A program made the position numbers and the translations under genes. The notes under the pieces are model-generated. The model worked only from the letters and a program-made list of their open reading frames with translations, was not told the DNA's origin and did not search any database. DNA of 32,295 nucleotides from Devosia sp. (lineage in GTDB: Bacteria > Pseudomonadota > Alphaproteobacteria > Rhizobiales > Devosiaceae): contig NZ_JAQGJL010000069.1 of assembly GCF_028290645.1 (NCBI RefSeq), positions 1 to 32,295 on the forward strand. The letters are read 5' to 3'. Below are positions 8,077-16,359 of this stretch, one piece after another (within the stretch, counting starts at the first letter, position 1; each line of letters opens with the position of its first letter).

Positions 8077-9000
8077 ATGTCAGCAGCCGATACCGCCACC
8101 GACGTGCCAGCGCCGGCACGCAAGAAACGCTTCAACCGCACCGAAGTGCTGGCGGCGCTGATCTTCGTTCTGCCCTTTGTCGTCGTCTATGCCGTGATGT
8201 TCATCTACCCGACGCTGCAGATGATCTGGCTCAGCTTCCAGAAGGCCCCGCTCATCGGGGCGGGCACCTTCATCGGTTTCGACAACTACGAGAAGCTGTT
8301 CAAGGACCGCCTGTTCGGCGTGGCGTTCTGGAACACGGTCTATTTCGTGGTCCTGACCGTGGTGCCCTCGACCATGCTGGCTCTCGCCATTGCAGTCGGG
8401 ATCAACCGGCTGAAGGGCTGGACGCAGTCGGTGATCCTCGCCTGCTTCTTCATCCCCTACATCCTGCCGGTGTCGGTGGTGTTCCGTGTGTGGGGCTGGA
8501 TGTTCGACAGCCAGTTCGGCATCCTGCAGCCGCTGATCGCACTGTTCGTCGGCGAAAACGTGCCGGTGTTCCGCACCCTGCCCCTGTTCATGCCGGCGGT
8601 GGCCTTCATCACCATCTGGTGGACCATCGGCTTCAACATTCTGTTGTTCATTGCCGGGCTGAGGAACATTTCGCCCGAGATTTACGAGGCGGCTGCGCTC
8701 GACGGTACATCGCGGTGGCGCCAGTTCACCCGCATCACCTGGCCGCTGATCTGGCCGGTAACGGTGCTTGTGCTAACCATCCAGTTGATCGCGCAGTTCA
8801 AGATTTTCGACCAGATCTATCTGTTCGGGAACGGCGGCCGCTCCGATGCAACGATGGGCCTGGTGCAGCTGATCTATCGCAGCGCCTTCCAGAAGAACAA
8901 TGGCGGCTATGGCGCCACGGTGGCGGTCGTCCTGTTCGCGGTGATTGTCATCTTCTCCGTGCTGCAGTTCCAGATGCTTCGCGCCCGAGGTGAAAAATGA
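8077..9000 (+). CDS. Sugar ABC transporter permease (MalF/UgpA type)
   Basis: The 307-residue inner-membrane protein has a short basic cytoplasmic N-terminus (ARKKRFNRTE) and six transmembrane segments, the first being EVLAALIFVLPFVVVYAVMF. The EAA coupling-helix motif reads EAAALDGTSRWRQFTRITWP, the site that docks on the ATPase. GGGGAGG precedes the ATG at a normal distance. Its stop overlaps the start of the next permease by four bases (ATGA), so the two are translationally coupled and form the channel heterodimer. Confidence 0.95.
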   Translation: MSAADTATDVPAPARKKRFNRTEVLAALIFVLPFVVVYAVMFIYPTLQMIWLSFQKAPLIGAGTFIGFDNYEKLFKDRLFGVAFWNTVYFVVLTVVPSTMLALAIAVGINRLKGWTQSVILACFFIPYILPVSVVFRVWGWMFDSQFGILQPLIALFVGENVPVFRTLPLFMPAVAFITIWWTIGFNILLFIAGLRNISPEIYEAAALDGTSRWRQFTRITWPLIWPVTVLVLTIQLIAQFKIFDQIYLFGNGGRSDATMGLVQLIYRSAFQKNNGGYGATVAVVLFAVIVIFSVLQFQMLRARGEK

Positions 9001-9896
9001 GCTCAGTCGCCACCACCCCGGCCGCCGGCGAAGTCGTCGGCATGAGCCCGCGCAAGCGCAGGATCATCAAGGCGCTGGATATCGCGGGGCTGATTGCCAC
9101 CATCGTCACCTTCCTCGGTGCGATCTTCTGGGCCTTCCCGCTGTACTGGGCCCTGGTCACGACGCTGAAGGTCGAGAACGACATCGTCCAGCCCGGCATC
9201 GCGCTGTGGCCGCAACGCTTCACCCTCGATGCCTATACCCACGTGCTGTTCAACACCAAGATCGGCACCTGGTACATCAACTCGCTGGTGACCGCCGGCT
9301 CGGTGACGGTGTGCGTCGTGCTGATGTCGGCGCTAGCAGGCTATGCCATCAGCCAGCTGAAGTTCCCGGGCCGCCGCATCCTGTGGTGGGTAATCCTCGC
9401 GAGCTTCATGATCCCCATCCCCGCCCTGATCGTGAATCACTTCGTCCTGATCAGCCAGTTCAAGCTGTTCAACAGCTGGCTCGGCGTGATCCTGCCGCAG
9501 CTGGTCTACGGGCCGGTGACCGTGATCATCTACAAGCAGTTCTTCGACTCGGTGCCCAAGGAGCTGCGCGAGGCGGCCAAGATCGACAACGCCAACGAGT
9601 TCCAGATGTTCTTCCGCCTCTACCTGCCGATGAACTGGGGCATCACCACTGCGCTCGCGATCATCACCTTCATCGGCGCCTGGAACCAGTTCCTGTGGCC
9701 GTTCCTCGCCGTCACCGACGAGAAGATGATGAATGTGACGGTCGGCATCACCCAAGTGACCGATGCGTTCGGCGTCAAGTACGCCCGCGACCTCGGCAGC
9801 GCCATCCTGGCCGGCCTGCCGGTGGCGATCGTCTATCTGATCTTCCAGCGCAAGGTGACCGAGGCGATCATGCTGTCGGCGGGCATCAAGGGCTGA
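8997..9896 (+). CDS. Sugar ABC transporter permease (MalG/UgpE type)
   Basis: The 299-residue protein has six transmembrane segments, a CUT1 MalG-like opening (LIATIVTFLGAIFWAFPLYW) and the coupling motif KELREAAKIDNANEFQMFFR. It starts inside the upstream permease stop (ATGA at 8997-9000) and completes the importer: one ATPase gene, one binding protein and two permeases. About 190 bases without a gene follow before the end of the minus-strand peptide gene. Confidence 0.95.
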   Translation: MSSVATTPAAGEVVGMSPRKRRIIKALDIAGLIATIVTFLGAIFWAFPLYWALVTTLKVENDIVQPGIALWPQRFTLDAYTHVLFNTKIGTWYINSLVTAGSVTVCVVLMSALAGYAISQLKFPGRRILWWVILASFMIPIPALIVNHFVLISQFKLFNSWLGVILPQLVYGPVTVIIYKQFFDSVPKELREAAKIDNANEFQMFFRLYLPMNWGITTALAIITFIGAWNQFLWPFLAVTDEKMMNVTVGITQVTDAFGVKYARDLGSAILAGLPVAIVYLIFQRKVTEAIMLSAGIKG

Positions 9897-10047
9897 TCGA
9901 GGCACCAGCAAGCGCCGCCCGCGCCTTCGGACCAGTGCCCGGGACGGTTACATCACCGGGTTGACACCGGGTACCTCAATCGTGGAGCCGGACATTGGCT
10001 CGCTTCGTCGCACCGGAGCCCCGGTATTGGACCGGAAGCCGAATGGT

Positions 10048-10077
10048 GAAACGGCCGACCCTGGGGCCGGCCATTTC
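10048..10077. terminator. Hairpin between convergent transcription units (probable bidirectional terminator)
   Basis: GGCCGACC (10053-10060), loop CTGG and GGCCGGCC (10065-10072) pair with one mismatch, and flanking GAAA (10048-10051) pairs with TTTC (10074-10077). It is six bases past the stop of the minus-strand peptide gene and about 150 bases past the stop of the plus-strand permease, where both units should end. The T-run is short, so efficiency is uncertain. Confidence 0.5.
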
Positions 10078-10083
10078 GGTTCG

Positions 10084-10281
10084 TCAGTAGATGTTGAACG
10101 GGTTGCCCTTGCCGGGGTTGTCAAGGCCCCCGGCAGCATGGGGGTTACCGGACTTTATGAACCCCTGGGGCTCAGCGTGCTGGACGGCAGAGATCTTGCC
10201 GGCGAGCGCAGGCGCTGCAGACAGGCCGAGGGATAGGCCCGCTGCAAGCGACACGATCGTCATCAATTCGCGTCTCTTCAT
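10084..10281 (-). CDS. Small secreted peptide, 65 aa, unknown function
   Basis: ATG at 10281 has AGGAG eight bases upstream on the minus strand. The product opens with a signal peptide (MKRRELMTIVSLAAGLSLGL, likely cleaved after APALA), leaving about 38 residues rich in Gly, Asn and Pro and ending DNPGKGNPFNIY. No cysteine is present and no domain is recognised. It follows the FkbM gene on the same strand after 108 bases, so it may be the last gene of the glycan cassette or have its own weak promoter in that gap. A twin-arginine signal is not convincing, because RRELMT lacks the usual RRxFLK pattern. It may be a surface or matrix peptide, but nothing in the sequence proves this. Confidence 0.65.
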   Translation of the reverse strand: MKRRELMTIVSLAAGLSLGLSAAPALAGKISAVQHAEPQGFIKSGNPHAAGGLDNPGKGNPFNIY

Positions 10282-10389
10282 GTCATGTCTCCTATTTGAT
10301 GACCCCCTCTGATAAGCAAGAGGTGCGAGCATAGGGTGAATAGAGCAGCTAAGATTGGAGGCAAATCAGCAACCGCTTCTTGCTTTGGG

Positions 10390-11079
10390 TCAGCCCGCGG
10401 TGAAGCGCTCAACGGGCATGAACAGAAAGGTCGGCGTGAAGTTGAACCGCTTCCAGCAGAGATAGCCCCGCTCGCGCAGATGCGTCTCCACCTCGGCAAA
10501 TTTCGGTTCCATGATCTCGATGTAGAGCAACGGCCGGTGACGCCTCAGGCTCCGCTCGGCGCCGCGCAGCACCTCGAGTTCCCAGCCCTCGACGTCGATC
10601 TTGATGACGTCGATCGCCGCCTCCTCGAGGATCTCATCATCGAGGGTCACCATCACCACCGCTCCCGCCGGATCGGTTTCCACAGTCGCCATGCCGCTGT
10701 TGCCTTCGGTACTCGAGACGGTGCGAACATGGCCGTTTGCGGCCCCCACGGCAGCGTTGCGCACACGGCACAACCCTTCCAGTCCGTTGTCCCGGACATT
10801 GGCCTCGAGGTGCACGCAATTGACCGGATTGGGCTCGAACGCGATCGTCCGGATGCCCAGAACATGCGCGAAATAGACCGAATGATTGCCCACATGGGCA
10901 CCCACATCCACCGCGCACGCCGGAAAGAACAGGCGGGAACGCAGGTCGCTCAGGAGTTCGGCCTCGTAGAACGTTCCGGTGCGGCGGATCACGCGGGCGA
11001 TGTGGTCTTCCTCGCTGGGAAAGCTCAGCGTCAGGTGCTTGCCGGCCGCTTCGAGCGTAACGGTGTGGTTCTGCGTCAT
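10390..11079 (-). CDS. FkbM-family SAM-dependent methyltransferase
   Basis: The 229-residue product has the Rossmann SAM motif AVDVGAHVGNHSVYF (from about residue 56), the acidic end of strand 2 in TIAFEPNPVNC, and the FkbM signature IDVIKIDVEGWELEVLRGAE with LLYIEIME after it. FkbM enzymes O-methylate sugars or other hydroxyls in natural products and surface glycans. The ATG at 11079 overlaps the TGA of the preceding glycosyltransferase gene (ATGA), so translation is coupled; longer in-frame starts would run deep into that gene and are rejected. As the last coupled enzyme gene of the operon, it probably methylates a sugar added by the upstream transferases (inference). Confidence 0.88.
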   Translation of the reverse strand: MTQNHTVTLEAAGKHLTLSFPSEEDHIARVIRRTGTFYEAELLSDLRSRLFFPACAVDVGAHVGNHSVYFAHVLGIRTIAFEPNPVNCVHLEANVRDNGLEGLCRVRNAAVGAANGHVRTVSSTEGNSGMATVETDPAGAVVMVTLDDEILEEAAIDVIKIDVEGWELEVLRGAERSLRRHRPLLYIEIMEPKFAEVETHLRERGYLCWKRFNFTPTFLFMPVERFTAG

Positions 11080-11795
11080 GCGCGTTCGACCGCGAGAGCC
11101 AGCCTGGCGTTGAGCTTGCCGAAGCCCGCGAACGCCAGGATTTCGTCGAGCTGCTCGCGATGGTGGGCGCGGGTATAGGTTTCGAAGATCGACTCCTCGG
11201 GCTCCTGGTCCTTGATCCACCCATCCGGCCGGGCCGTGCACAGCATGCCGATGCCGTTCTCGTGGCAGTACCGGGCAAACCGCACGTCGACGAAGCGTTG
11301 CGCACTCTTCATGACGTCGAATGGAGGCATCAGGTCGCCCCTAAGCATGAGGCAGCCGGTCCCGAGCTGGTTGACCAGCAATTGCCGCTGCAGCGCCTTG
11401 TCGAACTTGGCGACGAACCTCGATGTCGCTGCCCCCTCGAACAAATCCGAATAGATCACGCCGTGGAGGCCCACCGCGATCCGCTGCGTCGGCAGGTCTT
11501 CATGGCAGGCGATCAGCGTGGCCACATAGTCGGCCGGAAAAACCAGGTCGTCGTCCATGAGGAAGACATACTCGTCGGCCGCCGCCTGCCGCACGAACTT
11601 GCCGGTGTCCTTGAGATCGTCATCGGGGATCAGGTAGTGCACGTTCGGATATTGCGGCAGGGCGCGTTGCTGGCGCTTGCTGTACTGGTTGAGTGCGACG
11701 TGGATCTCGTCGAACTGCGCGACCACACTTTCCAGCATGACCGGAAGGTTGGCACTGCGGCCGGGATAGGTCGCGACCTGTCCGATGCACTTCAT
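11076..11795 (-). CDS. Small glycosyltransferase, GT-A/GT2-like
   Basis: The 239-residue protein opens MKCIGQVATYPGRSANLPVM, typical of short GT2-like proteins that begin directly with the nucleotide-binding strand. It has a clear DxD-type metal site, EYVFLMDDDLVFP (Asp81-83), and later GTGCLMLRGDLMPP and DVRFARYCHENGIGM, consistent with a GT-A fold. It has no transmembrane segment, so it should act in the cytoplasm. The start overlaps the stop of the upstream gene (ATGA at 11792-11795), and its own stop overlaps the FkbM start. Donor and acceptor are unknown. Confidence 0.78.
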   Translation of the reverse strand: MKCIGQVATYPGRSANLPVMLESVVAQFDEIHVALNQYSKRQQRALPQYPNVHYLIPDDDLKDTGKFVRQAAADEYVFLMDDDLVFPADYVATLIACHEDLPTQRIAVGLHGVIYSDLFEGAATSRFVAKFDKALQRQLLVNQLGTGCLMLRGDLMPPFDVMKSAQRFVDVRFARYCHENGIGMLCTARPDGWIKDQEPEESIFETYTRAHHREQLDEILAFAGFGKLNARLALAVERA

Positions 11796-13879
11796 CGCCG
11801 CGTCTCCAGTTCTTCCACTCCCGCATGGCTCATCAGGATGCCGTTGGCGGCGAGGATCTCGTCGATCGGCGCCGTCCCGGCGTGGTTGCCGCCCATGTGG
11901 CGGCGCTTCGCCGCGGCTGCCGCATAGGCCCGGCGTGCCGGGGCACGGAAGCCGTCCTCGGTGGCCTCGATGCCGGGCGACCGCGTTAACGAATTTGCCG
12001 AGGCCAGACCCAGAATTAGCGGCGTCGTCATTAGCCTTACCGCTTCGACGCCAAGGCTCATCCGGAGCCTCTCGTAGAATTCGGTGTCGGCGGCGACCCT
12101 GGCCGTGCGGTATGGTCCGAAGCGCTCGAACACGCCCCTGTGCGCAAACAGGCTGACCACCGCAAGGCGTGCTACGGCATGATCGGACGAAAATACGAAC
12201 TCCCCCTCGCCGGTCACCCGGAACCATTGGCCGACGACCGCGGCAGCACCGTGCTCCCTGAGAAAGCGCAGCTGGCGTTCGATGCGGTCCGGGAAGGCGA
12301 AGTCGTCGGAGTCGTGGAAGGTCACGTAGCTGCCGCGTGCCTCGGCGATGAGGCTGTTGCGGATGCCGTAGGTGCCTTGCTGGGCCTTGGATTGGAACAG
12401 CCTGACCCGCGGATCGCTGCGCAGCTTCTCGAGCTCCCGGCTCGTTCCGTCCGAACTGCAGTCGTCGCAGATCAGGAGCTCGATGTTTCCGTAGCTCTGC
12501 TTGAGGATGGAACGGGCCGCATAGCCGATGGTCTCCGCCGCTTCGTAGGAGGACATGATCACCGAGACCAGCTCATGCTGGTCGCGGGCCGGCGGGCGGT
12601 TCTCGAAGCTCAGGCGCTCCAGCAGGTTCCCCTGGTCGAAGCTGACCTTGGAAAGCAGCGAGTCCCCATGCTTGCCGAGGGCCCGGTTGACGAACATCTT
12701 GTAGAGCGCTGCGTCACGCCGAATGGCAAAATAGTTGGCGAGCAGGAGGTTGCCGTTGGCCGTCGCGCCATCTCCTGCCGCGAGGAGGTTCGGGACGACC
12801 TGGTCCCCGGCCACGGCCATGCGCTTGCTGAGGTAATAGACGTTGATCTTGCGACTCGGCAGCAGCGCGAATTCGGCGAGGAACTCGGTGTTCCCGGTGC
12901 AATAGGTCGAGAACCAGGTGAACAGGCTGTCGTCCTTCTTGACCTGTGCGATGTTCTTGAACAGAAACGCGCGCAGCTTTTCGAGCTCTCCGAAGGCGAT
13001 GAACTTGCGGCAGATGACCCGGGCGGCCGGAATCTGGTGAGCGCCCTCGAGCCTGTCGAAGAACGTCAGCAGGTAGTTCGCCAATCCTTCCGCGGCGTCG
13101 AACCGCTCGCCCGAAAGAGCGATCCTCAATGTCTCGATGATCCAGCCGAACCGGTCGTGATGGCACGCCCGCGACATGTCGGTGTTGTGGTTCAGCAGCG
13201 CGGCAAGCGGCGGATAGGCGCGGTTCGCGGCCCGGGCATCGTCGTGATTGACGATCCGCGACAGCCCCCATTTGGTGGTGAGCACGCCGCGTCGCGTCTC
13301 CCGCCCCTCTTCGGCCCTGGGGGCGAGGTAGTCCCGGAAGGTTGAAAGGTACTCGAACGAGTACCCGCGCGACACGAAGGGCAGGAAGTCCGGCTGGTCG
13401 GTGAGGAATACCGGCTTGAAGTCCTTGCTCTTGCGCTGCTCGGCCGCCACCCCGCCGACCACCCGGTCGAGGTCAACTCCCCTCAGCCCCATCACCGATA
13501 CCCCGACGGTATCGCCGATCGTGTCGGCGAGACTGAAGCAGTCGTGACCGGCATGCGCAGCCAATGGGGCGGACGGCATCACCGGCGCTGCCGGCCACCA
13601 GGCATCGGTGGCCGGTTCCGGCCGGCGCTCCGGGTGCTGCGACTGCGTCGCGCCCGCAAGCCGCGGGCGCAGCTCCACATGGGCGGCCTCCCCCTTGGGG
13701 CCGGCGAGCTTGTGGACGAGACCCGTCAGGGTCCGGTTCGTCCGGTAGTGCCGCTCGATCGCCTCGCGCAGCTTGCGCACCTCGGAGAGATGCGTCGTCG
13801 CGGGGACTGCCTCGGCTTGCGGAAGTTCCGATACCGGGGGCTCGACGCGTCTTGCGCGAACTGTGCTGCGCGCGCTCAC
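11792..13879 (-). CDS. Large multidomain protein with C-terminal GT2 glycosyltransferase domain
   Basis: The start is GTG at 13879, overlapping the upstream stop as GTGA, with GGAGG nine bases upstream; this gives 695 residues. The N-terminal 60 residues include a likely helical or coiled segment (LSEVRKLREAIERHY). Residues of roughly 110-430 form a module I do not recognise, with several Trp/Tyr/Phe-rich stretches. From about 436 a standard GT2 domain follows: LVSVIMSSYEAAETIGYAAR, LLICDDCSSDGTS, and SYVTFHDSDDFAFPDRIE with the metal-binding DSDD. There is no membrane segment. In a coupled operon with another large glycosyltransferase, a small GT2-like protein and an FkbM methyltransferase, it probably builds part of a surface glycan or glycoprotein. 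The unknown middle module might recognise the acceptor (speculative). Confidence 0.8.
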   Translation of the reverse strand: MSARSTVRARRVEPPVSELPQAEAVPATTHLSEVRKLREAIERHYRTNRTLTGLVHKLAGPKGEAAHVELRPRLAGATQSQHPERRPEPATDAWWPAAPVMPSAPLAAHAGHDCFSLADTIGDTVGVSVMGLRGVDLDRVVGGVAAEQRKSKDFKPVFLTDQPDFLPFVSRGYSFEYLSTFRDYLAPRAEEGRETRRGVLTTKWGLSRIVNHDDARAANRAYPPLAALLNHNTDMSRACHHDRFGWIIETLRIALSGERFDAAEGLANYLLTFFDRLEGAHQIPAARVICRKFIAFGELEKLRAFLFKNIAQVKKDDSLFTWFSTYCTGNTEFLAEFALLPSRKINVYYLSKRMAVAGDQVVPNLLAAGDGATANGNLLLANYFAIRRDAALYKMFVNRALGKHGDSLLSKVSFDQGNLLERLSFENRPPARDQHELVSVIMSSYEAAETIGYAARSILKQSYGNIELLICDDCSSDGTSRELEKLRSDPRVRLFQSKAQQGTYGIRNSLIAEARGSYVTFHDSDDFAFPDRIERQLRFLREHGAAAVVGQWFRVTGEGEFVFSSDHAVARLAVVSLFAHRGVFERFGPYRTARVAADTEFYERLRMSLGVEAVRLMTTPLILGLASANSLTRSPGIEATEDGFRAPARRAYAAAAAKRRHMGGNHAGTAPIDEILAANGILMSHAGVEELETRR

Positions 13880-15930
13880 CGGACGGCCTCCAGCATTTCG
13901 GTGAGGGCGTGCGCCGCTTGCGCTGCGCCGTTTGGGCCACACAGGCGCCGACTGTTGTCGGCAAGAAAGGCTCGTGCCTTGGGGTCCATCAGCAAGGTCA
14001 CGAGCTCCGGCAGGTCGGCCAGATCCGCCTCGTCGAGCTCGAACGCGGCGTGAAGGTTCTGGGCATGCAGGGCACGGCCTGCCTGGTCGTCCATCGAGGG
14101 ATGCCGGTTGGGGATGAAGATCGTCGGCAGACCGAAGCTCATCGTCTCATGGAAGGTGTTGTAGCCGGCCGCAGCGATCGAGAAATCGAAGGCGTTGAAA
14201 TACTGGCTGAGGGGATACCCCCGCAGGTACTTGACGTCCGGCCAGTGGGTCAGCGACTGGGCGCCGTTGACCCACTCGGCGACGCTCACCTGCAGTTGCG
14301 GAACCTGCTGCAGCACTTCCACCAGATGGTCGATGAGCGAGACGATGTCGCGGTTGTATCCGGCGCCAAGCTGGATCAGGGCGGAGGGCCGCGCCGGATC
14401 GAGACCGACCGCCTTGGCAGCCTCCCCGCGTGACAGCAGTTCCGTATCGTCAAGCAAGCGGATCGGCGGCACCGGCACGGCTTCATCCCGGCGCTGCGCC
14501 GTCATGCCCTCGTCGGGCTGCCCCTCCAGTTCGCCCGGTTCGACGATGAGATCGAACCAGCGCGCGTTATCAATGAACGGACTGGTCAGGTTCCCCCAAA
14601 GGCCCCGCCGCACCCAGGCCAGCCGGCAGTCGGCACGCGAGGCGACGGCGCGCACCAGGCCGGGCGACGGGTTGTTGCCGTCATAGACGACGAGTGCCGG
14701 ATCGTAGGCGTCGATCAGGCTCTCGAGTTCGAATTGAAACCAGCTGTCCCAGGCCTCGAGGTCGCCACCGACATAGCTCGCCGAAGGGATATATTCCGCC
14801 AGATAGCCGAGCCGCTCGATGGCGCTCACGGCCTGGGCCTGGGTCACGAACATCACGGGTTGTCGCGGATCCATCCGGCGCGCGATCGCCAGCAATCGGC
14901 TGACATGGCCGATGCCGACGCCGTTGGAGGCGAGGAACATGACCGGGCGGGGCCGGGAGCCTTGCTGCGGCCGGGTGTGATCAGCACCGGCTGCGCCGGA
15001 CACGTCCGCCGCCGGCTTGCCGAGTTCGCTGGCAATGGCACGAGTGGTGCGTTTTCGTCTGGCGCGGGTCAGCACCTGCCCGGGCTCGCAGTAGACGGGA
15101 CCCACACCGTAGTGGGGCTTCAGCCAGCGGGGGAGAGCGACCGTCGCCCCGGCATCCAAGGCCGACAGGATGAGCGCATCGGGCAGCGCCGTCGCGCCGG
15201 GCTCGGGAAAGTAGGCGAGGCAGTCGAGCCTGCTGAGCCGATCGAGAGATGGGCAGGGTGCATGCATGGCCGGCGATGCCCGGGAACCATCCAGGTCGAG
15301 GCACACCAGGTCGACATCTGCCGGCACGGCCTCGGGTGGGGGAGCCGAATGGTGTGAAACGACCCAGCCGAGCCGGCTCCGTTGCCGCCGGAGCTTCGGG
15401 GCCGGGATGTCGGTGGACTTGACCGGCGGCTGCCAGTCGTCCGGCGAGAGCGTCAGCGCCGCCGGCGCGGCCTGTCGCAGCCACGGGTTGGTTGGCGCCC
15501 AGACCAGTTCCCCACTGCCTCGCAGCCGCTGCTTGATCTCAGGTACGGAGAAATCTTCGGTGTGATGACACACGAGGATGGTCCGCTCCGATACTATGCC
15601 GGCGAGCGGCCTTGCCTCCCAGTCCAGTTCGGACGGTGCATGGATGACCAGCAGGTCGGTTGCCGGATGAGCCGCCGGATCCACCACGAGTGCCAGGCCC
15701 CGCCGGACGCAGGTCTGTATCTCCGGTGCGACCCGCTGACCCTCCATCGGCCTCGCGGCCTGGATCATCCCGACCCGCGCACCGCTGCCGGCATGGTTGC
15801 GAATTTCTAGCGCGATCCGAAAACTCCAATCGCCGAGGCGAGTCATGTCGCCCGCGATGAGCACGTCGAACCTCGCCGCTCCGTCGTCGGCGGGACGCTT
15901 GGCTCGACGTTTGACAGTTTTGCGGGTCAC
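13876..15930 (-). CDS. Double glycosyltransferase-like protein with MurG/GT28-type C-terminal GT-B module
   Basis: The start is GTG at 15930 because GGGGGAGG lies six bases upstream; an in-frame TTG further out lacks such a site. The product has 684 residues and a very basic beginning (TRKTVKRRAKRPADDG). Residues from about 20 to 310 look like a degenerate GT4-type module (FDVLIAGDMTRLGDWSFR, ending YFPEPGATALPDALILSALD). From about 328 a complete GT-B module follows with the MurG-like opening PVMFLASNGVGIGHVSRLLA, the inter-domain strand SALIQLGAGYN, and the donor-site region AAAGYNTFHETMSFGLPTIF. It is the first gene of the coupled operon. A fusion of two glycosyltransferase-like halves suggests a bifunctional enzyme or one catalytic plus one binding module. 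Substrate is unknown. Confidence 0.8.
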   Translation of the reverse strand: MTRKTVKRRAKRPADDGAARFDVLIAGDMTRLGDWSFRIALEIRNHAGSGARVGMIQAARPMEGQRVAPEIQTCVRRGLALVVDPAAHPATDLLVIHAPSELDWEARPLAGIVSERTILVCHHTEDFSVPEIKQRLRGSGELVWAPTNPWLRQAAPAALTLSPDDWQPPVKSTDIPAPKLRRQRSRLGWVVSHHSAPPPEAVPADVDLVCLDLDGSRASPAMHAPCPSLDRLSRLDCLAYFPEPGATALPDALILSALDAGATVALPRWLKPHYGVGPVYCEPGQVLTRARRKRTTRAIASELGKPAADVSGAAGADHTRPQQGSRPRPVMFLASNGVGIGHVSRLLAIARRMDPRQPVMFVTQAQAVSAIERLGYLAEYIPSASYVGGDLEAWDSWFQFELESLIDAYDPALVVYDGNNPSPGLVRAVASRADCRLAWVRRGLWGNLTSPFIDNARWFDLIVEPGELEGQPDEGMTAQRRDEAVPVPPIRLLDDTELLSRGEAAKAVGLDPARPSALIQLGAGYNRDIVSLIDHLVEVLQQVPQLQVSVAEWVNGAQSLTHWPDVKYLRGYPLSQYFNAFDFSIAAAGYNTFHETMSFGLPTIFIPNRHPSMDDQAGRALHAQNLHAAFELDEADLADLPELVTLLMDPKARAFLADNSRRLCGPNGAAQAAHALTEMLEAVR

Positions 15931-16359
15931 TGGCGCCTCCCCCGCGGGACGCAAACGCGGGAAGGCCGCCGGCGGAGCGCCGGCATGGGAAGATAGAGCT
16001 TGGGCATTGTCGGAGTCGGTTCCTCGGCCTTCCGGGTCATCTCAGGTCGAGGCAACCCAGCATTCTTATGGCTTGTTTGCGCGAGGACGTTCTGTTCACG
16101 ACGGGGTTAAGCACGGCCAAGTCCGTGGCCGCTCTGATCCTGGAATCGATACGAGTCCAAGACCTTAGTTCCCGATTGCGCTCACGGATGGTCACACTTC
16201 GGCCCTTGCTTAAACCCTTATCACTACTTCGCAATTTTACGTATCGACCTTGGTCCCCATGGCGTAGCCGGTGCCAGGAACGCGGGAGGGGCGGGGCCCC
16301 TGCCCCGCGACCCAACGCACATGGGCGACGGGCGGCAACCTGCCATTGCTGCAGTGTGA
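15931..16359. other. Gene-poor region upstream of the glycan operon
   Basis: These 429 bases separate the amidase stop from the glycan operon start, both on the minus strand. They hold three hairpins: GCCGGCG/CGCCGGC at 15968-15984 (operon leader), CGGCCA/TGGCCG at 16114-16131, and GCGGGGC/GCCCCGC at 16291-16308 (possible end of the amidase unit, though no T-run follows). Bases 16200-16260 are A+T-richer than the surroundings and are the likely promoter area for the minus-strand operon, but I cannot assign -35/-10 boxes with confidence. A 52-codon minus-strand frame with a GTG start (16037-16195, AAGGG upstream) is possible but unsupported by any recognised motif. Confidence 0.5.
16291..16308 (-). 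terminator. GC hairpin after amidase gene (possible terminator)
   Basis: GCGGGGC (16291-16297), loop CCCT and GCCCCGC (16302-16308) form a perfect 7-base-pair stem about 50 bases past the amidase stop. No T-run is visible on either strand, so it would have to act with Rho or only stabilise the transcript. Confidence 0.35.

Noticed and set aside
10282-10389. Promoter for the 65-aa peptide gene (TTGCCT and TATTCA on the minus strand)
   Set aside because: Only four and three matches to consensus boxes; too weak to list, and cotranscription with the FkbM gene is equally possible.
12140-13345. 401-codon plus-strand open frame
   Set aside because: Antisense to the 695-aa glycosyltransferase, whose GT2 motifs are unmistakable; no motif in the shadow frame.
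16037-16195. 52-codon minus-strand frame with GTG start upstream of the glycan operon
   Set aside because: Only a weak AAGGG precedes it and the product matches nothing; described with the intergenic region instead of being called a gene.
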